Positions 45,278-58,504 are shown, counted from the first letter of the stretch. The stretch is 64,000 nt of DNA from Lactarius indigo (GCA_025766275.1 JAFKAC010000152.1:47702-111701); one strand, 5' to 3'. The notes: generated from the sequence alone by a model not told the origin. A program made the numbers and translations.

Positions 45278-46315
45278 GTCAAGGAGAGCAGATCGCATAT
45301 TTTTTGAGCGAGACCAAATGCAGGTGTTTTTGGTACGCTGAGCCCGGAGAGGCACTAGTTTGGCAGGCGGGAAGGTATAGGAGGTTGGCATGCGGGCAGA
45401 TGGACGAAGAAAAGTGTATGACAACTAGAATTTTGGATAATTCTTATACGTCACCCCTCTTGCGTACTACACACAGGGCCCTCTTGACATTTGTTTCTTT
45501 TTTTGTCTTTCTTTGCCTCATTACTTTCGCTTTGTGCTTGTTGTACGCCTTGTTATTTTGTCCTGTGTATCTCTCTATCATACACACTCTGCCGCATTGT
45601 CTGAGATGGAATATCCAGGTTGACGACGCGTTATGAAGAACACACAGAGATAGTGGCGTGATTCTCTCTTGCCTTTTTATTTTTTCTGTTCGTTCGGACC
45701 CAATTAATATGTCGACGAATAACGGAATGAGCCTGAGAGCACCGAAGAAGCTTTCAAAGGGCCAAAAGCGCGGGTGTGGAGCAAGGCCAAAAAAGCCAAG
45801 TGCGCGCCGATCAGGGGGGGAGAGCGCCATCCCAATCACACACAAAAAGAAAAGAGCGCGAAGGTTTGCGCTTCTTGCTAACCTTTTTTTAATTTTATTC
45901 GTTTTGTTTTTTTTATTATCCCCCAAGCCTCTCTCCTCCCGCCCGTCCCCTCGGTTGTCACGCCCGCCTTGGGAAATATTGGAAAACTCTAAAACCGTAA
46001 ATCGCCCACGGGCGGCGCGCCTTGGGCGCGGGCGCATTGCGCCTTTTGTGGATTGGACAAATTGAAAAGAAGAGATCATCGCTCCCGTGGCCAGATAGAC
46101 GGACAAAGACTCGAGGCTCTACTATTTGTGGCCATGCTTCTGTCTGCTATCTATACCCAACCAACGCCGAAAACAAAACAAAAAAAAGTTGGGGGGGGTA
46201 ACAGTTATCGATGGATGTTTATAAGTCTATCTTAACCCTTTTTCCCCCCCTTCCTTCCTCGCTCGGACGTTTTGGTTGCCCCTCGTGCTCTCTCGAAGTT
46301 TCTAATTGTCCAGGC
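45278..46315. other. convergent 3' intergenic region
   Basis: Between the transcription factor and NDUFA9 stops. It has T-rich and A-rich runs and overlapping open frames on both strands (45444-46106 minus, 45658-46065 plus) without recognisable motifs. Confidence 0.4.
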
Positions 46316-47856
46316 TCAGCTATCGGCTGTCAGCTGCTGCTGCGGACGGTTGAAGAGAAGCAATTAAATAAGTCAGGGGGAGAATGAACGAGAAGCGAGA
46401 GGGTGACGCAAGCGCTTACCGGCCGTGGAGGCACAACGATAGGGCGGATATAGTTTGCGCTAAGGGAAAAATGTGTGAGTAAACGCGAGAAACGGGGAGG
46501 GACCAAGAGCAGGGGGGGGATGACGCACGCGGAGCGGTAGCGGCGCACGTATGTGATCGCATGATTCTCGATCTCATCGGGCTCGACGCCGACGAGGGCC
46601 CAGTCGCCCGGCGTGTCCGCGTCATCGATGTAACGCCGCTCGACCTCGTCGGGGCTGAGCGCGGGCCACCAGATACGCTGTGCTGCGCGTGCCAGCGCGA
46701 GGGCGACACGCTTGGGGACCACCGGCGCGCGCGACGGCGCGTTGTACGTCAGCGTGGAGACCAGCTCGAGGAGGAACTCATGCGTGTGCGTCGAGGGGCC
46801 GGGAAGCGCAAGCGTGCGCTCGAGCGCCGGCATGCCGATCAAGTGGGACAGCGCCTGCGCGACGTCCATCACCTATGATAGCGAGGGGGAATCGTGAGTG
46901 GGGTCAAGTCACAAAAATCCGTGGGGGGTGAGCGCACGTGGACAGGACGGGTCTTGGTCTGGCCGTGGTTGAGCTTCCACCAGATCGGCCAGGCTTAGGG
47001 CGGTGCTTCATGTCAAAAAAGGGGGGGAGGACCGGGGGCGGGGAGCGCGGGGACGTACTTGACATGTTGGTGAGGAATTTGTCCTCGTGCCCAAACATCG
47101 GCCCAGGCCGGACGATCGTGGCGGCGGGAAACGCATCACGGACCGCAGACTCACCAGCGGCTTTGGAACGATAGAATTGGGATGCTGAAGTTGGCGAGGC
47201 GTTTAGGTGAGAAACGTGAACGAGGCGAGGGACGCCGACGCTCGCGGAAACCTTGGCGATGCTTTCGGCCCCCTTTACGTGGACGTCGTCAAAAGTGAAG
47301 TTTCTTTTGTGCACGGGCCACAAAGTTAGCAGCGCATAAACAATAGGGAGGTGAGAAAGACATGCTTGGTCTCATAGTCGCGGCCAACGAGATTGTACAC
47401 GATATCAGAGTGTCGAACACACTCAGCGATCTGTTCCTCGTTACGGATATCCCATTCCTTCCCAAAGCAACGGCCAAAAATGTTAATAAAAAACAAGGAG
47501 GTGCCGACAATAATGGACGCACAAGAGAGACGATTTGTCCGAGGTCGCCGGTTACCTTCAAGTGGCGCTTCTCATCCTCATCACGGTATGGTATGACGAC
47601 CTGCGTGCCTGCCTTCGCTGTGTGTAATACCTCGGCGGTCAGGTAATATCATGCTTAAGCCTTAAAAAACAAACGTACCGAGCTTGGCGACGAGATAGCG
47701 GCCGAGGAAGCCCGTGCAGCCAAAGACGGTCGCGACGTGCCCCGTTACTGCACTGCGCCCTGGAGGACCTTGCGAAACGATCGGGGGACGACCGGGTAGG
47801 GAAAGCAAATCGTGCAGGGCCCGCTGGTGCCAATGGCAAGTCAGTTTGCTGGCCAT
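46316..47856 (-). CDS. NADH:ubiquinone oxidoreductase 39/40-kDa subunit (NDUFA9 type)
   Basis: An accessory subunit of mitochondrial complex I with an atypical short-chain dehydrogenase fold that binds NADPH. Eight exons on the minus strand: 47856-47679, 47608-47523, 47457-47366, 47303-47059, 46993-46938, 46872-46529, 46459-46420 and 46339-46316, joining to 354 aa. Motifs are [17 protein letters not shown] (nucleotide-binding loop), [97 protein letters not shown] and MDVAQAL. An N-terminal leader ([17 protein letters not shown]) fits mitochondrial targeting. Intron 47365-47304 has a GC-AG border. The last exon is 24 nt. Confidence 0.92.
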
Positions 47857-48158
47857 TACGAGGCGGTGGGAGGCGACGACGTACTCTTCCCGTGGGCGTG
47901 GTAGCTACGCGCGGTAGTCGCGCGAATGTTGCAGAAGAGACGAGCATGAGCAGAGAAGCGCTGAGCTCGTCGGCCAATGCTTGTACTCAAGATTTCGTGG
48001 GTTGGTTGTCGGTTGACCAAGTGGCACAGGGACCCCAACAGGGTTCCGACCCGGGTATTTCCGCAACCCTAACCCGATCCGACCCATATCGCTACGTTGC
48101 GAGGGAAGGCTCACTAGCGTCTTTGTCTTGTCTTGTCTTTTGACAGGGCGCAGCAGCG
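47857..48158. promoter_or_regulatory. 302-bp divergent intergenic, complex I subunit and UPF0390 gene
   Basis: Head-to-head start codons at 47856 and 48159. It contains a TCTTGTCTTG repeat at 48124-48139 just upstream of the plus-strand start. Confidence 0.5.
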
Positions 48159-48835
48159 ATGGTTCAAGGAACCACTAAAGGCCTGCGGGCTAAAGCGAAC
48201 AACAATGCGCGACACTCGCACAAGGCGGCCGCAAACACAAGGAAAGGGCGGCGTGTGGTTGCCCCGAAGAAGGCTGCTGCCATCACGCAGGCATCCATGC
48301 ACAAGGTTGGCACGTCCTACCTACCGTAGCCCTGATCCCTATTTCCTATTCCCATTCCTCCGCTCCCCCCCAATCCCAGCCCCATCTCAATACCAGTTCC
48401 TTGTCTTTCTCTCACACCCTCAGGCGAACTGAATTGTGATTTGGCATCAGGCACTCAGCGCCAAGATAAACAAGTCTGTTGAACAACAGATGGTGAACGC
48501 CGCGTCGTCTGGCAAGCTCACCATCATGAAGAACGCAGGCACGGATAGGTGTGTACCCATAATTCTGCCACGGCCTTTCCTTTTTCCGTACCCTTCCCAC
48601 CTCTTCGCGTCGCTTAAACAATAAAAGACGCCCCGAGAATATTCTCGCGATAGTTCTCTCTCTGTGTCTGCGTTCATCCCAGGCGCCCACGCCGTAATCC
48701 CAAAGCTACGCCTCATGGTTGCCCGCATGCTCCCTGCCATACACGGATGCGCTAAAACATGCGTTTCTCGATCTTTCTAGTGCCAACGACCCTGCCGACA
48801 AGTCCAACACCAAAAAGGGGTCGCTGAAGGCCTGA
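48159..48835 (+). CDS. UPF0390 / DUF2462 small basic protein (99 aa)
   Basis: Exons 48159-48305, 48451-48548 and 48781-48835 give 99 aa. The protein is Lys/Arg/Ala-rich: MVQGTTKGLRAKANNNARHS, then TRKGRRVVAPKKAAAITQ, then ALSAKINKSVEQQMVNAASS and KKGSLKA. The GRRVxAPKK block and the small basic layout match the UPF0390 family (human Leydig cell tumour 10 kDa protein homologue), probably nucleolar or nuclear; no biochemical role is established. The middle intron is 145 nt and the last 232 nt, long for this window. Confidence 0.82.
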
Positions 48836-50086
48836 TGGCCGCCCGCAAAAAGAATACAAACATAAGAAATATATTGTACTTTGATTGATCCGCGGCTACA
48901 ATACAGTACAGTCGAAGAACTATATACGAACGGGGTGGGGCCTTTTGGAAATTGCGCAGCAGCAGGGCGGGCGATGGCACGTGAGTGTGGGAGAAAGGTA
49001 CCACATGTGGGGAAGAGAGGGCAAAGGGGCGCCACGCGGCTGGCGCGAGGTACTGTATCAACCGAGCGGTGGGAGGGAGGCAAGTTGGCGGGGCGAGGTA
49101 GTCAAAAACGGTCACAACACACGGTGGCCGGCCTTCTGGGCACGGTATTTGATGAGGGGACACGTTCGCGGGGCCCCGCGCGCTGTCTAATCCTCGAGGC
49201 TCGAGGGAATTGTAATTTCCTCGGTGATGCGTGCCCCGGCCGCATTACCCTCTCGTTGTTCTGTCTCACGCCCCCCCCCCCCCCCCCCCTTACCTACGTA
49301 TATGCCGTATTGCATTGAGTTGTGCGTGTGTATCCTTCGCGTTCGGTCAGGCGCTCACACTAGACGCTCGAGTGTACCTGCCTTCCCTGTTCCACGCGTT
49401 TTCCGAGGGAAGGGAGGGGGGAAAAAAAACCGTGCCGCGTGCGTGTGTGGAGGACAGGACACGAACCTTACCTTGCCGTTTTTCTCCTATTGCAATGCAT
49501 CGTGCACGATTACGTGTGGAGAAGGACACCGCGGTATATTTGCACTCACGGTCAAAGACAGTAAACGGAGGTGGGTGCAGGTGGGAGTACCAAGACAACT
49601 ACGTAAAGTGCAATGCGGGGTATCAAAAGAGGAAAGGGGAGAATGCAAAAGCATGAGAGCGGCGGTGAGAGCGTTCAATGCGTGAAAAAACCGGTGGCGT
49701 GAGCGACAAATCAGAAAACAAATTCGATAGGACAAAGTCGACGCTACATTCATTACCCGCTGAAAGGAGAGAGAAACGTGAGCAGCAGCAGACGAAATGA
49801 AGAATGGCATGGCGTGGCAACAATGGGATATGGCATGGAATGAGTACAAGAATTGCATGATGACGATAGCTGTGAAAATTGCTTGCAGATTGAATTGAAG
49901 GGGTTGAAGAGAAAAACAGATATGATGCAGAGAGAGAGATGAACCAGAACAGAAAGATGCAGGAGAAGGGGGACATATGAGTTGACAATCGAAGTGAGAA
50001 AAAAAATTGAATGGATGAATGAATGAATGAATGAAGAGAAGAAAAAAAAACAGCCCAATGACTCCGACTGCGGAGTGTCCATTTTC
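48836..50086. other. convergent intergenic with simple repeats
   Basis: It holds a run of 19 C at 49271-49289 and a GAAT tetranucleotide repeat near 50015-50035, plus purine-rich stretches close to the following gene's 3' end. Overlapping open frames at 49224-49685 are low-complexity and unsupported. Confidence 0.6.
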
Positions 50087-52079
50087 TCAGAGCGCGTGGT
50101 GAACAGCTTCCTCCACAGATGACAAGGGTTGTTCCTTGAGCTCAGTAATCTTCATGTGGATGTGGAGCAGAGTCCGGCGCTGAAACTCCGATAGCGCGTC
50201 TTCCTCTTTGTATTGCGAGTCCATAAAGTGCATGACCTTCTCCATGGCCTCTAGAGCTTCCATAGCAGATGGGATCTGTGGGGGGAGACCCTCCGTGTAA
50301 CAATCAAAGACGTGCATGCGATGTTGCCGTTGCCGTGGGAGGGGTGGTGGATACTCCTGAGACGCAGACGGCACGTGGTCCGGGACGCCAGGGTTGTACC
50401 TGCCAGCGAGGTCAGCAGGCGGCTGGTCAGAAGACGCAGAGGTGAGCGAGGTAAGCGCAGAAGAGGGGACCCCATCAGAGCCGGTAGTCTGAATGCCAGA
50501 AGGGACAGAAACACGGGTGGGGGACTCCACGCGCACTGGAGAGGGCAGGCTGCCGTCCGTGCCGCCTCCGTGAGAGCTGCCAGAATCTCGACCCGAGTCG
50601 ACGGACAGGTTTAGCGGCCGTGGTGTCGGGGACCTCCTCAACGTGTCATCAGCAGCGTACAGGTCGTTCTGGACGAGGTAGTCTGCGATCGACAGCCCAA
50701 AGTGCGGCGCCGAGTCGGCAGACACGCTGTGTAGGCGACCTAACCGTGCATTCCTGCCGTTCCCATGGAACTGGCCCCGACGAATGCCGTGTCTGTGCTT
50801 GAAGTTCTCGACCCAGCCGGAGCTCGCCTTGAATTTGTCCTCGGGGATCTGGAGCTGTTTCGCGACCTCCTTTGCCTTGTTGCGGATCACAGAGTCAGTA
50901 AGCTGCACCTTCTTGTCGCGGCACTCGTATAGCCATTTGGCGAGCTCGGATTCAATCTCGGGGAATTTTGACGGCCTGAATGAGCGGAAATGTGCTTAGG
51001 GTACAGCGACTGTGGAACAGGGCAAGGAAGCACACCTGTGCTTAGCCGTATGAGGCTCCTCCCCGTCCGGAACATTTAGCCATTTGCTTTTCTGTTTCAG
51101 AATTTTTGACACGGTGCTGCGCTCCACACCCCATTTGTTCGCGATGTCCTCTTGGCGAATGCCAGGGTTCTCCTGGTGGTAGAGGCAGATCTCCTTACGC
51201 TGGTGATTGAACAGCCGCTGTTTGCGCGGCTTACCAATGAGCTTCTGAAGCGCGTCCCCTGTGGGGTATTTGAAAAACGGTCGCTCGACTTCAGACCTGA
51301 CACTAGTCCCCTCAGTGAGGCTAGTAATGGCAGACGCGATACTATGCGCGGGAGAGACTGCGCGGGGGCTAAAGGCCGGACCGGGAAAAAAAGGGAAAGG
51401 GTAAGCCTCAGAGGGAACCGACGAGGCGGTGTATAGTGATGGCGGCGGTGGCACGGAGAGGGGGTCTTGATGCGCTGAGATGGGGGTATTGGAATGCTCT
51501 GAGGGTTCCCCTGAAGGGATGCCGTTAGCGGGCGTCTGTGAACGCGACGGGGAAGGCTGGGTATGAGGCATCTAGGTGACAGTAGTTAAGCCGGGAAATT
51601 AAAATGAGACCAAGGAAAAGAGAAGGACGCACGTCTTGGCTGTCACTTGGAGACGTAGACTCCGCATGCTCCTGCTGAGCGGAGGGGGGTGTTCCGCGTA
51701 ATTGGGCGGCGCGCGCCTGACGACGAGTCAATACGCCGCGGTGTGGACCGATGCTACTCTCAATCTGAGGACCGGTGAAGTTCAGTGGCACTGGCGTGCT
51801 GAGTTGCATGCGCGGTTGTTGCTGAGGGTTATGGTGGTGATTATAGAAGACCGCGGATGAAGGAGCAGAATAAGGGATTGTATGGATAGGTTGATGCATC
51901 AGAGAGTACATGCGGGAATGGTCGGCCGTAGAGCTAGACATTAGGGTATGTGGTGGTGGACTCCAAGAGGAAGCAGACATGGAAGGGTGGAACGAGGGGC
52001 GGTGGTGGTGAGTAGAATCGGTGTACTGAGGAGGGTAGACAAGCGCTTGAGCTTCGGGGTACGGATGCACGGCGTTCAT
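50087..52079 (-). CDS. CENP-B-type helix-turn-helix DNA-binding protein (623 aa)
   Basis: Exons 52079-51633, 51571-51036 and 50975-50087. The first 300 residues are Pro/Ser/His-rich. Two DNA-binding helix-turn-helix units follow: a psq/CENP-B N-terminal unit (FNHQRKEICLYHQENP, EDIANKWGVERSTVSKILKQ, KSKWLNVPD) and a CENPB/Tc5-type unit (KFPEIESELAKWLYECRD, VIRNKAKEVAKQLQIPEDKF, SSGWVENFKHRHGIRRGQFH). This layout is that of pogo-family transposases and host proteins derived from them (CENP-B, fission yeast Abp1/Cbh). No DDE nuclease domain follows; the C-terminal third is Ser/Pro-rich with a short helical end. So it is more likely a domesticated regulator or chromatin protein than a transposase. 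Introns are 61 and 60 nt. Confidence 0.85.
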
Positions 52080-54668
52080 TGTCAAAGTCAAAAGTGGTGG
52101 GGCATGCGCAAGAGGGGTATGGAAGGAAGGGGGGTGATTTAAGGGAAAGCCCTTAGCGGGATAGTTGAGGGGAAGGAAGAAGAGCGAGCCTTTAGAGGGA
52201 AATGCAGGGCAGGGCTGCTGGGACACACAAGCCAGACGGCGAGTGGGCACTCCGAGTCCGAGTCCGCTTCCGAATCCGGGTGACCGAGCGAACGGTCATC
52301 TCCTCACCGCCTCCGTCCGGGAATTCGGAAATTCAACCGCGACTAACCGCGACTAACTCCTTCATAAGAAAGAATAGAATACAATCTTACTTATCGCTCT
52401 CTCCCTAGCTTGCTTACGGTCCTCTCCGTCCACAATTCTAGTGGCGTTCCATCGCTTGTCCTCCTGCGCCAACCTTTGGTTCCCTCCAGCTACTTACTAC
52501 CTCTTGCTTATTCCCCTCCCCCCCTCCCCCTCTCCCACCCCTGCGATTGGGCCAATCCAACACAAAACACTTACACTACACGTGTTTTCAGCCTGTTCTC
52601 CCGTCAATTCACTGCTAGACGCCTCCTCTGCGTGGCATCCTGTAACCACGAAGCTCCCTATCAGAAAGAATTTTCTTGTCAGAAGCTGTCGTAACAGCGT
52701 GCTCCTGGAGTATCTCATACTCATTAGATCTTCCGGAGCAATCGCGGACCTCCTCCGAGTCAGTGCTTACCACAATGGCCTCAGGGTCCTGGGCGTTTCT
52801 GTTCAACCGTCCAATCTCTGACTCGACACCCTCTTTTGATGGGTATGGGCCCTCAAATGTCACCACCCTCACGGTAATGTCCACAGATGGCTTTTCCGGT
52901 CCTGCAGGCTGTCAGCTGTCTCCCTCCTCCCATCCTGGGCGCAAATGAACGCCTCATGTCTTAAGGCGTTTTTATCGCTCTAATCGCGCTTCCTCTGAAT
53001 TTTGCCCTTCATCGATAAGGCAGTTGCGGTCCCAGGCCGTCTCGGCTCTGCAGCCGTCACGCTCTTTTTGTCACCTTACTACCCACTTCGGAAGGCACCC
53101 ACGGTCCTGTCCGTTCGTCCGGGCCCACGGTTCTGAGTACTAATCTAGTTATTTCGTTCCAGCGTTATGATACCTAGCCTAAACAAGGTTCACCCTCTCC
53201 GTATCTTTAACATGGGCGTTTGTTGTCAATTCTCTCCCGTTTCCGCGGCTTCTTTACACTCCACGATATGTAGTCAGCCAACGCAACCCTGAGATCACCG
53301 TTCCAGCCATACGTTAGGAATTATCTCCAGTCCTCGTCCAATGTTTTGCGCTTATCCCGTTTCGTGATTCCAGGGATCTCGACTCCAGCCATTGGTTCTC
53401 CTGACCCCTCTATGTCCAGTTCGTCGGGTCTAATAAACTTCTCTTCTCCGTCCCCTCTTTCTCCTCCTTCCTGATGGAAATATTTTGTTCATCTACGCCT
53501 CCTGCGCATTGCGTCGTCTTCTCTTTAGCGCTCTCTTTTCGAAATTAACCACCGATAGCGGCTAGCTCGCTGACAGAACTCGATTGGCATGGACAGAATG
53601 TTACTACAGAGCCGGGGTACCCCGCAATTGTGCAATTTGGATCCTTGTGTCATTATTCTATGTTGACACCCTGCTTTCTAAAATGGCACACAGAGTTTGT
53701 CGGCGCAGAGCCCCTCGATCACGGTCTAGATTTGGTTGTGTTAACCTTCGTCCGTTGGCGCTACGACCTCCGACAGAACCTCAACTTCTCCGAAACGAAA
53801 ACTCTGCAACGATCTATCGCTTGAAAAACTTGACCCCTTCTCCGTTTCCAGCAAACCTTTCCACATCGATATCTAGGGTTTCGCTCACCCACAGCCCAGT
53901 GCTCCACCTATTCGCCCCCAAACGTTCGTCGCTATGACCCTGCCTAGACGAATGTCTGCGTTGGGTAATAAACCACCGGCATCAACCGCGAAGAACCCAC
54001 GGCGAAATTCGGGTTCTAGGACGTCGATTCTTTCCCGCGAGCATTTGAATATCGAGCATTCGCAGGGCCGTGGGAGGCAAGGTCAAGCGAATGAGAATGA
54101 CGCGTGTTCTCTGGAGCTAATTGCCCCACGCCACCACGGGTATGCGCAGTGCACTCGTGTTGTTGATACCCCTATCGCGCTGTCTTACACGGGGCTGTGC
54201 GCCCCTTCCCCCCAGCCCGTTCTTCTGTTTTTCTCTTCTGTATGGCTCTATACGGTACTTTTTTTTTGCCATCCCCTTTCCCCCATGTTGGGATCATGAG
54301 GGTTCCCCCCTCGCTGGGCTCTGGTCAAAGTGCCAATTCCAACTCACGAGGTTGTTAATTTGCGTTTGGTGGGAGGAGAGTTCCGAGTCCGAAGTGTCCG
54401 ACTATTTGCACCGTATAGAGTAACCGGGAACAGTTGACCTCATATTCCTCATGGTGCTTCCATATGTGCCTGTTTGATGTGTCAGATAGACGTACAAGCT
54501 CACGGAGTAAGAGACCCTATGCCTTCTCTATGGAGCAGTCCCTTATGGTTGGACGGTTGCGGTCTCTTTGCGTGTAATCACGTGTCAGAGATAGGGCACG
54601 TGCGGATATTGAGAGGTCACGCCACCGTTGAGGGCGGGTCGCCTGCACATTTCAGCGACGCCAACGAA
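52080..54668. other. long divergent intergenic, no recognised gene (2.6 kb)
   Basis: Pyrimidine-rich segments around 52390-52560 and 53440-53530 could be promoter or 5' UTR sequence. An ATG frame at 53934-54299 (MTLPRRMSALGNKPPAST) is open for 121 codons without known motifs and may be an upstream leader exon or chance. The frame just upstream of 54669 is open but is probably 5' UTR of CAF1. Confidence 0.4.
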
Positions 54669-55911
54669 ATGTCGCCCATACGAGAGGTATGGGCGCCCAA
54701 TCTCGAGCTAGAAATCCGGAACATACGAGACCTCATAGACGACTATCCCTATGTCGCATTGGTACGCCCGTCTGCAAACATCCCGCAGCCATGCCTGATC
54801 CTGACCGCACCCATGCGTCTCCAGGACACTGAATTTCCTGGAGTCGTCGCGCGGCCAATAAGCACTTTTAAGACTTCGTCCGACTACCACTACCAGACGA
54901 TGCGATGCAACGTGGACCTACTCAAGATCATTCAGATAGGTCTCACGCTCTCCGACGAGGACGGCAACTACCCACAGGACGTGTCGACATGGCAGTTTAA
55001 CTTTCACTTTAGCATCGAGTGCGTATGCTGCTGCTTCTTCTTCTCGGGAGATTTCGGCTTTCTGACTTCCGCCGCGTCAGCGAGGACATGTTCGCGCCGG
55101 AATCCGTGGAGCTTCTGCAAAAATCGGGGATAGACTTTGAGCGACATGAGGAAATTGGAATCCTCCCAAACGACTTTGCGGAGCTCGTGATAACGTCCGG
55201 TCTGGTGCTGACGGACGATACGAGGTGGATCTCCTTCCACAGGTCCGTCATTACTTGCTACCCTCTGCCCCCCTCTCTGCGCGAACTGAGCCTGGAGCCC
55301 GCTGGAATGACAGTGGCTACGACTTTGGCTATTTCATCAAGCTTCTCACCGCGCTGTCCCTCCCCACAACCGAGGAAGCCTTCTTCGACAAGCTGCACAA
55401 ATGGTTCCCCGTCAGTTATGACATGAAAACAATGATGCGTGCGATTAAGGGTCTCAAAGGCGGACTCCAAGACGTCGCCGATGACCTGGGGGTAATGTGT
55501 TTCCCTCCCTGCTGTTTGTCGCACTGTGCGACTCACACGTGTGTTCCCCCCCCCCTTCTCAAGGTGATGCGCATCGGGCCTCCACACCAGGCCGGCTCGG
55601 ACTCGCTCCTCACCGCGTCCACGTTCTTCAAAATGCGCGAACTCTACTTCCGCGACATGACCGACTGTGCAGAGTTCAACGGCAAGCTGTACGGACTCGG
55701 CGAGACCTTCTCACATGCGAACGGCCTGCCAGATCCTGGTCGCGGCGGTGCGACGCCCGCAGAGCGTGAGGACCGCCGCGTCGATGGCGTCACGTCCGTA
55801 TCTGGCGTGCAGGTCTCCTCCCAGATGACGCCAGGGGGGGGCTACGGTCCCATGGCGGCTAATGGTGCATTCATTCGGACGAGCATTGGGTCTGGTGGAG
55901 GAGGCAGGTAG
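54669..55911 (+). CDS. POP2: CAF1/POP2 poly(A) deadenylase of the CCR4-NOT complex
   Basis: A DEDD-family 3'-5' exonuclease that shortens mRNA poly(A) tails. Exons 54669-54761, 54825-55018, 55081-55242, 55314-55491 and 55564-55911 give 324 aa. Landmarks: [20 protein letters not shown], catalytic [88 protein letters not shown] (with the second-Asp region GYDFGYF) and [16 protein letters not shown] with the last acidic residue. All DEDD positions appear kept, so it should be active. The last 60 residues are Gly/Ser-rich and outside the fold. All four introns are [12 protein letters not shown] is the usual beginning of the family. Confidence 0.95.
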
Positions 55912-58504
55912 TCAGTCTCCCGTCCTGTCGTTGCATCTGCATTTCTTCCCCCATTCTTTCCCTTCCCTATGCGTGTCTAATTGTTGTAGCTGATCTAGAC
56001 CAACCCTCCTTCCCTTTTGTTGCGTGATTGGTGTACTTATTCCGCATTGTATCAAATGACCATCTAGCGTCTCGCGATTCCATTGGACCGAGAACCCCAT
56101 GCGCCATATGGACCAGAAGGAACCGACCCTGGCCTAAGAGCCGGCCTTGATCTTCTGGCATGGAGAGCCTAAAGCATAAGTGCCTGCTGTCCGTCACACA
56201 CACAAAGTCCGACGAGTGTGTTTCATCGCTCGGATCCCTCCAAATCCCTGGGCGCGTACCTTGTGGACTCCTGTAAGCAGCAGGCGAAAACACGCTCTCG
56301 TAATGTAAAAAAAATCCTTCCTGGGGATAGCTCCCCTCAGTCAGACAGACGTCTTGACAGCTCGCCGAAGGAGGGGGGGGAGGGAGCATTAGAAGAAGTG
56401 CTAAAACGCAAACACCCGACGCATTGCACGATGTCCATGGGGATAACGAACGTAATCTGACAGCTCCCGATTTAAAGCAGCAAGCTGTCATACGGCATAC
56501 TCGCATACTGCAACAACGGCATACTGTAAAACTGCTGCTATGGTGCTTGAAGCGAGCAACCCCGTATTATGTGCGCGCGCAGAAGTCGACGGCGGGATGA
56601 AGACACGCGTAACGACGACGACGACGACAGCGGCGGCGGTGGTGGCGTCGGCGTCGGCGGACGTATCGGTGTTAAAGACCCCCCGAACAAACTGCCGGTC
56701 CGACATGACTGCGTTGGTCGCTTGCTCGCTCACGCTTGGGCCCTCTCGCCCATAAAAAAAAAGATGAATGAAAGGTGCGTTCCTCGAGAAGGAAGACGGA
56801 GAAGGAGAAGTGCGTCCGTCGGAAGCGGTGGTGAGGCGGGGGCAAGGCAGGGCCGTAAAGCAAACGGGAATTGTGGCAAAGAACTGCATATGCAACAGCT
56901 CCCGGTGAGAGAGAACTCGAAGAAGCCCGCAGCTGATTCGTTCTTTCTCTCTCTTTCCTGCTCCCGCGACCGTGCATCCCTGCGCAGCTAGTAGGGCGTC
57001 CATGCTTACTGCTCTGTGGGGCCCTTCTTTCCATGTGCGTCGAAAGCCTGTGAATGCTGCGACGAGTCAGGGGGACACGCAAGGCAAGGCAAAAAGACTA
57101 GGCTGGCCAAGCAAGGCAAGGGACAAAGCGCCCGTGCGCGCCTCCTGTAACAAGCAATACCTAGACAGCGATAAGGCGAGAGCTTGGCGGCCCACGGGAA
57201 GGCGCCCCCCATCCGTGCCTGCGCAGCCCACCTGCAGAACGAATGAAATGAACAGATGGATGGATACGAGATACGAAAGTGCGTGCCGATGGGACCCGCT
57301 TCCCATTGCGGGCAGCTTTGCGCCGAGAGCCCGTGCGCCATGGCAAAGAAAAATCATGGTTGGCAGAGCACGTACAGCATACACGCGCGCCGATAGGCCC
57401 CGAACGACCGTGAGAGAGAGCGAACTCCGCATCAAAAACGAAATAACAGGTGTTGTAGGCGGCGGGGTTTTTAACCTTATCTGCGCATACTAGCCCCTCT
57501 TCAACCCGCCGCGTCTCTAGGAACAGGGCCACGCCCGTGTGTATAGTAAGTGGCTCTCGCAGGGGTCGTCTACCCAACGGTCGCGGCGTTGCTCTCCGTC
57601 GCTCTGTACGACTTTTCGCTGTCGAACGGTCGTACATATGTGGCAGGCTGGTTTCACAGGCATACTTCCCCGTGCGTATGTGTGTGTGAATGTGCGTGAA
57701 TGTAATGGTTGGGCAGTGACTCAGTCATATCAAATTGGACTGTAAGAGGTACTGGCCTCTTGGTGAGAACAATACCAAGGACGACAAGAAAAGGTGCCTC
57801 GGCTATTACCGCCGCAGAAAAACCTATCCTGGTATTAAATCAAGGAAGTGGCACGTTTAATAGAAGTGGGGAAACCGATACTTAGGTTCAATTTGTACCC
57901 GATAAAGTTCTGACCCATCAGCAGACCGCAACCTTGAATTTGACCATCCATAAACTTGAGATAGCAAGCAGGGTCCAGGCTGAACCGCATCCGCGCGCTG
58001 TTAGAGGAAGTAGAAATGATAGAAGCCTGCGGTGCATTGCAGGACAAGCGCGTTGCCTCGTGTACAGTCCTAAGCAGACTGCTGCCCGGGTCGGCCACGT
58101 GGCCCGAGCTGGGAAACGAACGCGCAACACGCATCGACATTGATGAGGCGTGGGCTAACATATGCTATCCGGGAGCCGAGATGCTCCACCCGCGGAGCCG
58201 CGCACCAAAACTTTGAACGAACAGGGGCCGGCTCGATGCTCAGTTCCTTGGTCGAAGTGGCGATCCCGACCAGCGCCCACAGTCGTGGGAACAAAGCGGA
58301 AGTCGGTTGACCCGAGGTGGAGCGCGAAAGCGAAACAAACGCCGAACAAAAAAGAGTCCCGTGCGAGCTGACTGCACTCGACTCGTGTGCTTCTGGTGAT
58401 CGATTTTCCGCCTTCGCAGAAAGTACAGCACGCCAAACCTGGTCAAATTGAGGGGTACAGCCCATCCTGCATTCTACGGCCTAAACAGGTTCCACCTGCA
58501 TCAT
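55912..58504. other. convergent intergenic, no recognised gene (2.6 kb)
   Basis: 3' flanks of CAF1 and the BZZ1-like gene. It contains a GAC/GGC trinucleotide-rich patch at 56610-56660 and many overlapping low-complexity frames. Nothing recognisable. Confidence 0.45.

Noticed and set aside
45444..46106. 220-codon minus-strand frame between two genes
   Set aside because: Low-complexity Lys/Arg composition, overlapping opposite frame, convergent 3' region; no support.
56488..57003. 171-codon frame with Thr/Ala/Val runs
   Set aside because: Produced by a GAC/GGC trinucleotide-rich patch; several frames are open at once.
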